From Aneurinibacillus tyrosinisolvens (GTDB lineage: Bacteria; Bacillota; Bacilli; Aneurinibacillales; Aneurinibacillaceae): a stretch of 64,000 nucleotides of DNA. Under the pieces are notes generated by a model that saw only the letters and a list, made by a program, of their open reading frames with translations, ran no database searches and had not been told where the DNA came from. Every line of letters starts with the position of its first letter. Within the stretch, counting starts at the first letter, position 1. Both the position numbers and the translations under genes were made by a program. Below, piece by piece: positions 44,893 to 52,198 of this stretch. Where the stretch lies: NCBI RefSeq assembly GCF_001015055.1, contig NZ_BBWZ01000011.1, forward strand, positions 62,001 through 126,000. Reading direction: 5' to 3'.

Positions 44893-45879
44893 ATGAACAG
44901 AGGAACACCGGAGACACGGAAAATCATCATTATAAATACAGGCGGAACGATTGCGATGGAAACGGACGATGCAACAGACTCCGTTAAACCGGGAGAAGAA
45001 CATCCTCTTCATACGATCGAACCGCAATTAAAACAGTATGCTCTAGTTAAAATGGTCGATTTATTTAATGTGCCCAGCCCTCACATGACGCCTGAAATGA
45101 TGCTTGTCCTCTCGCAAAGAATTGCCCAATATGCGGCAGATTCTAACATTACCGGCATTGTCGTAACACACGGGACAGACACACTGGAAGAAACCGCTTA
45201 TTTTCTCGATCTTACCCTTGCCACAGAAAAACCCGTCGTAGTAACTGGAGCGATGCGCTCGAGCAACGAACTTGGGGCGGACGGCCCTGTAAATCTCGTG
45301 CAATCCGTCAGGGTAGCAAGCGATGAGGAAAGCCGTGGCAGAGGCGTGCTCGTTGTTTTTAACGATGAAATCCATGCCGCGCGCCACGTCACGAAAACCC
45401 ATACAAGCAACGTGGCTACCTTTCAATCACCCCAGCACGGAGCCGTCGGGCTCGTAGCGAAGAAGAGCATCTTCTATACCCAGCCTGCCGTCCGGACACC
45501 CGTTTACAATGTTTCCAAAGCGGAAAAGGTCGTCCCGCTTGTTAAGATGGTGACAGGAATGGACGCCCGGTGGCTGCAGTTTTTACTTGAACAGCCGATC
45601 GACGGACTCGTTCTGGAGGCATTCGGTGCCGGGAACGTTCCGCCTTCTATTTTACCGGTACTAACCGCTTTGACTAGAAGGGAAATCCCGATCGTGATGG
45701 TTTCGCGCTGCTACAACGGATACGTGCAGGATTTATATGGCTATGAAGGCGGGGGCGCCCAGCTGAAACGAATGGGCATTATTTTCTGCAATGGCCTAAA
45801 CGGCCAGAAGGCGCGGATTAAACTTCTTGCAGCGCTTGAGCAGGAGCAGAACCCGCATGAGCTTGCCAGCCATTTTTAA
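44893..45879 (+). CDS. ansA: L-asparaginase, type I
   Basis: The enzyme hydrolyses asparagine to aspartate and ammonia. The start ATG 44893 has TGGAGG 5 bases upstream. The 328-residue protein has the catalytic Thr in IINTGGTIAM (residues about 14-22) and the second motif VVTHGTDTLEETAYF near residue 93. It is the only plus-strand housekeeping enzyme in the region and faces away from prsW. Confidence 0.93.
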   Translation: MNRGTPETRKIIIINTGGTIAMETDDATDSVKPGEEHPLHTIEPQLKQYALVKMVDLFNVPSPHMTPEMMLVLSQRIAQYAADSNITGIVVTHGTDTLEETAYFLDLTLATEKPVVVTGAMRSSNELGADGPVNLVQSVRVASDEESRGRGVLVVFNDEIHAARHVTKTHTSNVATFQSPQHGAVGLVAKKSIFYTQPAVRTPVYNVSKAEKVVPLVKMVTGMDARWLQFLLEQPIDGLVLEAFGAGNVPPSILPVLTALTRREIPIVMVSRCYNGYVQDLYGYEGGGAQLKRMGIIFCNGLNGQKARIKLLAALEQEQNPHELASHF

Positions 45880-45926
45880 AAAACAAATAAGGTGAGAGTG
45901 CCAGGAATTGCCCGCATCCTCACCTC
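45878..45926 (-). terminator. Terminator of ypdA, possibly bidirectional
   Basis: Stem AGGTGAG/CTCACCT (45890-45925) with an A-rich tract on the left gives a T-rich tail on the minus strand. It also lies right after ansA. Confidence 0.65.
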
Positions 45927-45931
45927 TTATA

Positions 45932-46912
45932 TCAGCTTCGCTTACCGGCAATGTGGCTCGCGATGAATCGTCCATGCATTCGTCCCGTTTCAATGAATAC
46001 TTCGTTGGCGTTTCTTCCGGAGGCAATTACGCCTGCGATGTAGATGCCGGGAGAAGAGGTTTCCATCGTATCCGGATTAAACAACGGGATTTCTTGATCG
46101 TCTCCCCGGAAAGCTACGCCAGCCTCACGCAGCATGCTTCGATCCGGACGAAATCCGGTCAGAGCGAGGACGAAGTCATTGTCCAATTGCTCTTCTGCAC
46201 CATCTGTGGATACGATAATCGCTGACTCCGAAATGCTCGTGACACGGGAGCGAAACCGCATCGTGATAAGGCCTTTATTAACCATACTTTCAAATACCGG
46301 ACGAACCCACGGTTTAATGCTTGGCGAGTAAGTTTCTCCCCGATACACGACGGTCACATCGGCTCCGGCCCGCAGCAGCTCCATCGCCGCGTCAATCGCT
46401 GAGTTACTACCGCCAATGACAGCCACCTTCGTCCCTGTATAAGGATGGGCTTCACGAAAATAATGCGTAACCTTCGGCAGCTGCTCGCCGGGAATGCCGA
46501 GCAGGTTCGGATAATCGAAATACCCGGTTGCCACTATGACATATTTCGTGGTTACGGTGCTTATGTGTTTAAATCGATCTTGCACGGTTAGTGCATACGT
46601 CCCGTCAGGCTGCGCCTCTATCGCGATTACCTCATGGTAGGGACGAATATGGAGTCCGCTCCGGTTTGCCACATTTCGATAGTATGTTAACGCTTCTGCC
46701 CTTGTCGGTTTTTCATTGGGCGTGGAAAAAGGATAATTCCCAATCTCAAGCAGCTCTGCAGTACTGAAAAATTGCAGGTTCGCCGGGTATAAATAAATCG
46801 AGTGAACCACCGATTCCTTTTCGATGATAAGAGGCTCGATACCGATTTTTTGCAGTTCTAGCGCGGCGGATAATCCGCAAGGGCCCGCGCCAATAATGAC
46901 AGCTTCTTCCAA
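45932..46912 (-). CDS. ypdA: YpdA family bacillithiol disulfide reductase
   Basis: This FAD and NADPH flavoprotein is expected to reduce oxidised bacillithiol. The 326-residue protein has the N-terminal FAD motif IIGAGPCGLSAALELQ, the NADPH motif VAVIGGSNSAIDAAMEL, and the ATGYFDYPN motif. It has no CxxC of thioredoxin reductases. The locus (ansA side, gudB next) matches ypdA in B. subtilis. Confidence 0.9.
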   Translation of the reverse strand: MEEAVIIGAGPCGLSAALELQKIGIEPLIIEKESVVHSIYLYPANLQFFSTAELLEIGNYPFSTPNEKPTRAEALTYYRNVANRSGLHIRPYHEVIAIEAQPDGTYALTVQDRFKHISTVTTKYVIVATGYFDYPNLLGIPGEQLPKVTHYFREAHPYTGTKVAVIGGSNSAIDAAMELLRAGADVTVVYRGETYSPSIKPWVRPVFESMVNKGLITMRFRSRVTSISESAIIVSTDGAEEQLDNDFVLALTGFRPDRSMLREAGVAFRGDDQEIPLFNPDTMETSSPGIYIAGVIASGRNANEVFIETGRMHGRFIASHIAGKRS

Positions 46913-46982
46913 GTCAAATCACCTCTTAGCAATAGCTTATGTTAGGACGAGCAAAACAACAGTACTATAATAGCATACAATG

Positions 46983-47017
46983 CAAAAAAACCTCCACATG
47001 ATTGCAGAGGATTTTTT
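46983..47017 (-). terminator. Terminator of gudB
   Basis: Stem AAACCTC/GAGGATTT, flanked by A and T runs, gives a T-rich tail on the minus strand after gudB. Confidence 0.7.
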
Positions 47018-47040
47018 GTGTTCCGTTCCGTTCCGTTTCG

Positions 47041-48336
47041 TTATACCCAGCCGCGGAACTGGCTTGCTTCCGCCATCTTGCGCACCCCGACCATATAGGC
47101 GGCAAGCCTCATATTCACTTTGCGTGAAACATGCACGTTATATACGTTGTCGAAAGCGCGGACAAGCACCTCACGCAGCCTGTTCTCCACTTCTTCTTCT
47201 GTCCAGTAGTATCCCTGGTTATTCTGTACCCATTCGAAATAAGAAACCGTTACACCGCCGGAGCTGGCCAGTACGTCCGGCACCAGAAGAATTCCGCGTT
47301 CTGTCAAAATTTTCGTCGCTTCCAGCGTTGTTGGTCCATTCGCAGCCTCAACAACAATGCCCGCCTTGATGTTATGAGCATTGGATGCCGTAATCTGGTT
47401 TTCAATCGCGGCCGGGACAAGGATATCACAGTCTAATTCAAACAATTCTTTATTGGAGATTGTATTGTTAAACAGTTTCGTAACCGTACCGAAAGAATCT
47501 CGGCGGTCGAGTAAATATTCAATATCCAGCCCATCTTCATCGTAGAGCGCACCATAAGCGTCCGAGATGGCGATCACTTTAGCGCCTGCATCATGCATGA
47601 ACTTCGCCAGGAAGCTTCCTGCATTTCCGAAGCCCTGCACGACAACGCGGGCGCCCTTTAGTTCAATTCCCTTCCTCTTCGCCGCTTCCTCGATGCAGAT
47701 CGTTACACCTTTGGCTGTGGCCGTTTCCCTTCCCTGGGAGCCGCCTAGCACGATCGGTTTTCCTGTAATGAAACCCGGTGAATCAAATTCACGAATCCGG
47801 CTGTATTCATCCATCATCCACGCCATGATTTGCGAGTTCGTAAACACATCCGGTGCTGGAATGTCTTTTGTAGGACCCACAAGCTGGCTGATTGCGCGTA
47901 CATAACCGCGGCTTAGCCTCTCCAATTCACGGAAAGACATTTCGCGCGGATCGCAAATAATCCCGCCTTTTCCGCCGCCGTAGGGGAGGTCTGCAATGCC
48001 GCATTTTAGACTCATCCAAATGGAAAGTGCTTTCACCTCATCCTCTGTTACCTCCGGATGGAAGCGAACGCCGCCTTTGGTCGGACCAACCGCGTCATTA
48101 TGCTGCGCACGATAGCCGGTAAACACTTTTGTGTCCCCGTTGTCCATACGGATTGGAATGCGAACAGTCAGAATACGCATTGGTTCTTTAAGCAGTTCAT
48201 ACATTTCCGCCGGATAGCCCATCTTGTTCAGCGCTTCCCCAATTACAGTCTGTGTAGATTGGAGGACGTTTAAATTTTCTTGCTGTTCTGCATTCCCATC
48301 TGCAGAAGAAGCCACTTGCTTATCTATTTCTCCCAT
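47041..48336 (-). CDS. gudB: NAD-dependent glutamate dehydrogenase
   Basis: The enzyme deaminates glutamate to 2-oxoglutarate. The start at 48336 (MGEIDKQVASS) follows GAGGTGG; thirteen upstream codons are rejected. The 431-residue protein has GGVRFHP, PYGGGKGGI with a catalytic Lys, the GPTKDIPAPDVFTN segment and GFGNAGSFLA as NAD motif. In B. subtilis the gene here is gudB. I see no duplicated tract that would inactivate it. Confidence 0.93.
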   Translation of the reverse strand: MGEIDKQVASSADGNAEQQENLNVLQSTQTVIGEALNKMGYPAEMYELLKEPMRILTVRIPIRMDNGDTKVFTGYRAQHNDAVGPTKGGVRFHPEVTEDEVKALSIWMSLKCGIADLPYGGGKGGIICDPREMSFRELERLSRGYVRAISQLVGPTKDIPAPDVFTNSQIMAWMMDEYSRIREFDSPGFITGKPIVLGGSQGRETATAKGVTICIEEAAKRKGIELKGARVVVQGFGNAGSFLAKFMHDAGAKVIAISDAYGALYDEDGLDIEYLLDRRDSFGTVTKLFNNTISNKELFELDCDILVPAAIENQITASNAHNIKAGIVVEAANGPTTLEATKILTERGILLVPDVLASSGGVTVSYFEWVQNNQGYYWTEEEVENRLREVLVRAFDNVYNVHVSRKVNMRLAAYMVGVRKMAEASQFRGWV

Positions 48337-48395
48337 GTTTACCACCTCAAAAGTTATCTCATAAAATAAGACCATAGAAAGTATAACTCTTTCAT

Positions 48396-49913
48396 TTACG
48401 TTTTGGAAGGTACAAAACTTGCTTTTTCCTTATCGAAAACAAAAGGAATTTCTCCAAGTGAACCGTACCGGTTCTTGTATACACATATGTTAATGTTTTC
48501 TTTGCCCTGTTCTGCCTTCTTCTGGTCCTTCTCCAGCATGAGGATAACATCAAGGGAGGCTTCTACTGTCGGCGACAAATCTTTGGCGTTCCCCTGCTCA
48601 ATAGGGGCAGATACAACGACCGGGATGTCCCACTTCCTTGACCATTGATGGAGAAGGTAAGCGACGACCGACAAGTTTCCCGGTGTTAGTCTTCCCTCTT
48701 TGTCACGAATCGGAACGCGCTGAATGTGATCGATGAAAATAACCGGCTCCTTTCCAAGTGACTGTGTGATCTGTTCAACACTTTCCTCAATATCCTGCAG
48801 TGAAGTATCCACTTTGCCTTCGATCGTAAACAGGCAGTTTGCGATTTTTTTATACTCCTGGTTGGCCGCCTGAATCTGTTCGGGGTCAACGTGGCCGATG
48901 AGAACCTCCTCAGGGGACACCTGAAGATAACGCGCCATAGAGCGGGCCCAGAGCTCGAACGTTGTCATATCCCATGTTACATATACAACCGGAATTTCCT
49001 GCTCTGCGATTTGATCTGCGATCTGGCGCATCAGGGTGGATTTGCCGCTTGAGACATACCCCAGTATCATGTAAAGCCCGCCGCGCAGGCCTCCTAGCAG
49101 TTGTTTGTCCAGCGGTGCAAATCCCGTGCGAATTCCGTTCACCTCATCCTTATGCCGGAGGCAGTATTCCTCCATAAAAACTGCCAGATTTTTTGCATCG
49201 GATGCAATCGGTTCTTTTATTTTTTCTTCCACCGTTTCGCGAAGCAGTTCAACAAACTTCTTCTTCGGTTCTTTAGCCTCCGTGAAAAGAGCATTTACAT
49301 TTCGAATCCCCTCGGGAAGATAAAGAACATATACTTCTGTAGCTTTACCTGCAAGCATGTCATATATGTGCTTACTCTCTCTTCGGCTGGACTCATCATT
49401 CGGATAGCATATAAACACGCGTTTGTTCTTCAAAAGATCTGCATGCATTTCCCGGAACACATTGTATTCAGGAACACAAACAGCAGGGATGTCCGCCTGC
49501 TCAAGCGTAAGCACATCAAAAATATCTCTGCACAGCATGATTTCTTCTTCATCTTCGAGTATTTTCTGATTGAAAAAGCTATCATTCTTTCCAAGCAATG
49601 TCTTATTTTTCGGTTTTACTTCATGAATAGGCTGCCCAATTAAATCGACAACCGTACCCCTCGTATCATACATCGGAAAGACAAGGCAATTCATAAAATA
49701 CCCGCCCAGCTTTCCCTGGTTCGCACTAAAGCCGATTTGCGAACTTTCAAACCCTATATGATATTTCTCGGCCGTTTCCATCTCAATCCCTTTTCTCTTC
49801 AGAAAGTTAATCGCGTGTGGCGAAAGGTGCTCTTCATAATAAGTGACAAGCGTTTCCAGGTCCTCTTCTGATATCGGCTGTGGGATGACAAGTTCTTCTT
49901 CTTGGTCTGGCAC
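48396..49913 (-). CDS. DnaG/TOPRIM-DnaB-like fusion protein (primase-helicase like)
   Basis: The 505-residue protein joins parts of two replication proteins. Residues about 22-120 match the DnaG core N-terminal domain (LKRKGIEMETAEKYHIGF, then NCLVFPMYDTRGTVVDLIG). Residues about 122-190 look like a TOPRIM domain but the acidic catalytic motif is degenerate (LCRDIFDVLTLEQA and FICYPND). Residues about 265-505 are a DnaB-type RecA helicase: Walker A GYVSSGKST at 285-293 and Walker B PVIFIDH near 405. There is no zinc-binding domain. The layout is like Twinkle or T7 gp4. It lies between gudB and the MecA/YpbH gene, without phage genes. Function is open. Confidence 0.75.
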   Translation of the reverse strand: MPDQEEELVIPQPISEEDLETLVTYYEEHLSPHAINFLKRKGIEMETAEKYHIGFESSQIGFSANQGKLGGYFMNCLVFPMYDTRGTVVDLIGQPIHEVKPKNKTLLGKNDSFFNQKILEDEEEIMLCRDIFDVLTLEQADIPAVCVPEYNVFREMHADLLKNKRVFICYPNDESSRRESKHIYDMLAGKATEVYVLYLPEGIRNVNALFTEAKEPKKKFVELLRETVEEKIKEPIASDAKNLAVFMEEYCLRHKDEVNGIRTGFAPLDKQLLGGLRGGLYMILGYVSSGKSTLMRQIADQIAEQEIPVVYVTWDMTTFELWARSMARYLQVSPEEVLIGHVDPEQIQAANQEYKKIANCLFTIEGKVDTSLQDIEESVEQITQSLGKEPVIFIDHIQRVPIRDKEGRLTPGNLSVVAYLLHQWSRKWDIPVVVSAPIEQGNAKDLSPTVEASLDVILMLEKDQKKAEQGKENINICVYKNRYGSLGEIPFVFDKEKASFVPSKT

Positions 49914-50072
49914 ATGTTACACTCCCTTCGTAATTCCTAGTGCGTCCGTTTCACCCAGCATGTTCACCATCCTTACGCTAGATCGTGAGTGTTATGAACA
50001 GGAGACGTATGCGCTATTTATACTCCCTACCACATATTCAATATGTAAAACGGTAAAACCTTTCCAGATCTT

Positions 50073-50332
50073 CACCACAAAAAAGGAAAAAAGAAAGTTC
50101 ATTCCACTTGCCTTTCCCTTCCGCGAGGAAGGAAGAACTGTCCGCTCCACCTCCTGCGAGCAGCGCCCACCAAACATCTGGGTAGTTCGGGGCGGGAGAC
50201 AATGGTGGGCTTCTTCTGCTCTCCGGGAGGCTCCGCTGGGTCAGGAAGGCCGGTCAGCATGGACTGCCCTTCCTTTTTTCTAACGTTTTTGACCTTGCGG
50301 TCTTTTTTTCTACTACTTTAAAGCAACATATA
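50073..50332 (+). repeat. Structured intergenic repeat, copy B (candidate ncRNA)
   Basis: This is the fuller copy of the repeat. On the plus strand it has CCTTCC-GCGA-GGAAGG (50117-50132, GNRA loop), then an outer arm GAGCAG/CTGCTC and inner arm GCCCACCA/TGGTGGGC (to 50210) around the conserved ACATCTGGGTA and GGGAGACAA blocks. After this come AGGAAGG...CCTTCCTTTTTT (to 50279) and GACC-TTGC-GGTC-TTTTTTT (to 50309), both terminator-like on the plus strand. It lies between the start of the primase-helicase gene and the mecA terminator. Confidence 0.75.
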
Positions 50333-50343
50333 CTCTTTAATAA

Positions 50344-50374
50344 CAAAAAAACACACAGCATGCTGTGTGTTTTG
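50344..50374 (-). terminator. Terminator of the MecA/YpbH gene
   Basis: A perfect 20-base palindrome of the form ACACACAGCATGCTGTGTGT (50351-50370) with seven T following on the minus strand. Confidence 0.88.
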
Positions 50375-50389
50375 TCTATGCAAGAGATA

Positions 50390-50986
50390 TTATGAAAAAT
50401 AGCGGCAAAGAATCTGAACGGCATCTGTTGGCATAACGACGGTTCCATATTCCTGCAGAACATGCTTCGTCGTTGTCGATGCTTCCCCATATTCGGATAG
50501 AACGGCAATCAAATTCTCATACTGTTCTTTCTCCATATCGACTTCTTCAAATACGAGGTAATATCTGCCGTTGTACGAATAGGCGCTTCCTCCGTCCACA
50601 ACTTTATCCTGAATACGATGAGCAAGCTCAATCAGATGTTCAAAGTCCTGGAAAACGTAGACAACGTCGTCACTTTCTTCGAGCGTTACCTGCATTTCAT
50701 ATATATCATCATAATCCGCCTCATCAGTGAGATCGGCTAATTCTGTCTTGCCACGGGTTACGATAACGACCATCCCTTGAGCAGGAAGCGAGAAAACTTC
50801 CACTGCAACCGGTCCGCTCACGGTGAAGCCTACCTCATCATGGGCCTGATCCATCATGTCATTAAATAGCTCATGCACTTTAGGAATATCACGCCACATG
50901 TCATCTTTCTCGATGCCTCTCTCGACGAGATCATCAAAAGTTAAAAAGATTCTTATTTTATCCTGACTTAGACGTTCAACGCGCAT
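50390..50986 (-). CDS. MecA-family adaptor protein (YpbH-like)
   Basis: MecA-family adaptors deliver substrates to ClpC. The 198-residue protein has the N-terminal MRVERLSQDKIRIFLTFDDL domain, an acidic centre, and the C-terminal ClpC-binding domain (VVYVFQDFEHLIELAHRI, then GSAYSYNGRYYLVFEE). The locus next to gudB matches the MecA paralogue YpbH in B. subtilis, but the length does not separate it from MecA, so the assignment is by position. Confidence 0.85.
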   Translation of the reverse strand: MRVERLSQDKIRIFLTFDDLVERGIEKDDMWRDIPKVHELFNDMMDQAHDEVGFTVSGPVAVEVFSLPAQGMVVIVTRGKTELADLTDEADYDDIYEMQVTLEESDDVVYVFQDFEHLIELAHRIQDKVVDGGSAYSYNGRYYLVFEEVDMEKEQYENLIAVLSEYGEASTTTKHVLQEYGTVVMPTDAVQILCRYFS

Positions 50987-51157
50987 TAGGACCCCTCCCT
51001 CCGTAAATCCGGTGGTAGTATTAAAATACGTAATATAATCGTATTTTGTTCAAAAATATTTATATTTTTAATGATACCATGTTGCATGAGAATGGTACAA
51101 GATGCTCATATAAATATATTGCCATTGTTACTTGTTCTACCACCTTTTTTTCATAAA

Positions 51158-51276
51158 GAAAACTTGGCTAGCGCCAAGCCATAGGCGCTGGCGATAGCCT
51201 TAGTTGCCCTTATGTAGATAAGAAAGTTATACTTTCTTATCTACCAAAAAACACCCGGCGCTAGCGAGTGTTTTGA
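51158..51276. repeat. MITE-like element at the 3' end of the alarmone synthetase gene
   Basis: The left end AAAACTTGGCTAGCGCC and the reverse complement of the right end, AAAACACTCGCTAGCGCC, are imperfect terminal inverted repeats. Inside there is a perfect 14-bp inverted repeat GTAGATAAGAAAGT/ACTTTCTTATCTAC (51214-51244) and a CTTGGC/GCCAAG hairpin near the left end. Its 3' part (minus strand) codes the last 15 codons and the stop of the synthetase gene. Confidence 0.6.
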
Positions 51277-52060
51277 ATTCTTGAATTTTGGCCTGGATCG
51301 TTCTTGACAGCTGGCGGAGCTCCCTTACGTCCCCCTGGGCCCGCATTTCCCGGAACCTGTTTTGAAATTGTGTCGCTTCAATGACAAAGCCCTGCTGGTA
51401 TAAAATTTCAATCCCCTGCAAAATTCTCGATACAATGTTGGATTTGTATTCAAACATCTGCTGGGCATCGCGAATCTCATCCCGTATCTCCGACATTTCC
51501 GTATCCAGTAAATATGCGGCTTCCGCTGCAGTCCGCAGACGCTCTTTAATGTCGTCCGGAATGTTTTTCTCATATTTATAGCTTAAGGAATGCTCAATGG
51601 TAGCCCAGAAATTCATTGCAAGCGTACGAATCTGTATTTCCGCGAGAATTTCCTTTTCTCCAAGCGAGGTTTGTACAGGGTATTTAATAATCATATGGTG
51701 GCTGCGGTATCCGCTCGGTTTCTGATTGTTTATATAATCCTTTTCATATACAATCGTCATATCTTTTCCGTTTCGCTGGTGAATAAGCTCAACGACACGG
51801 TGGATATCCTGTACAAACTGGCACATGATTCGTATGCCCGTAATATCCTCCACTTCCTCCAGTCGGTCCATAGGGATATGTAATTTATTCGCCTTTTCCA
51901 GAAGGCTCGATATCTTCTTTATCCGGCCTGTAACAAATTCTATTGGTGAATATTCGTTTCTTTTCTTTAATTCTTTACGAATACTTCTAAATTTAACTTT
52001 CAATTCTTCAACCGCCTGCTCATAAGGGATGAAGAATTGTTCCCAGCTTCTATCGTCCAC
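51227..52060 (-). CDS. Small alarmone (p)ppGpp synthetase, RelQ/YjbM type
   Basis: The enzyme makes the alarmone (p)ppGpp from ATP and GDP or GTP, without a hydrolase domain. The N-terminal 200 residues follow B. subtilis RelQ: FVTGRIKKISSLLEKA, DITGIRIMCQF, GYRSHHMIIKYP, and EIQIRTLAMNFWATIEHSL with the catalytic Glu. At 277 residues it has about 65 residues more at the C-terminus than RelQ, a helical tail. The last 15 residues (about from TLASAGCFL) are coded by a MITE-like element. Neighbours give no functional link. Confidence 0.85.
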   Translation of the reverse strand: MDDRSWEQFFIPYEQAVEELKVKFRSIRKELKKRNEYSPIEFVTGRIKKISSLLEKANKLHIPMDRLEEVEDITGIRIMCQFVQDIHRVVELIHQRNGKDMTIVYEKDYINNQKPSGYRSHHMIIKYPVQTSLGEKEILAEIQIRTLAMNFWATIEHSLSYKYEKNIPDDIKERLRTAAEAAYLLDTEMSEIRDEIRDAQQMFEYKSNIVSRILQGIEILYQQGFVIEATQFQNRFREMRAQGDVRELRQLSRTIQAKIQEFKTLASAGCFLVDKKV

Positions 52061-52154
52061 CAGACATTTTGCCCCCTTCTTATAGCAGCATCCTTTTGTA
52101 TTTTATCATATTCTATTTAAATTGAAATTGCGAATGCGAAGGGGCCTGAAGAAA

Positions 52155-52185
52155 GAGAAAAAGAACAGCACCAGGCGGGCTGTTC
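52155..52185 (-). terminator. Terminator of the oxidoreductase operon
   Basis: Stem GAACAGC/GCTGTTC followed by TTTTTCTCTTTC on the minus strand, after the TPP subunit gene. Confidence 0.82.
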
Positions 52186-52198
52186 CTTCCAAACTATT

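Noticed and set aside
50073..50332. 6S RNA, RNase P or T-box identity for the structured repeat
   Set aside because: I checked for signature motifs from memory and found none; two copies in one window also argue against these single-copy genes.
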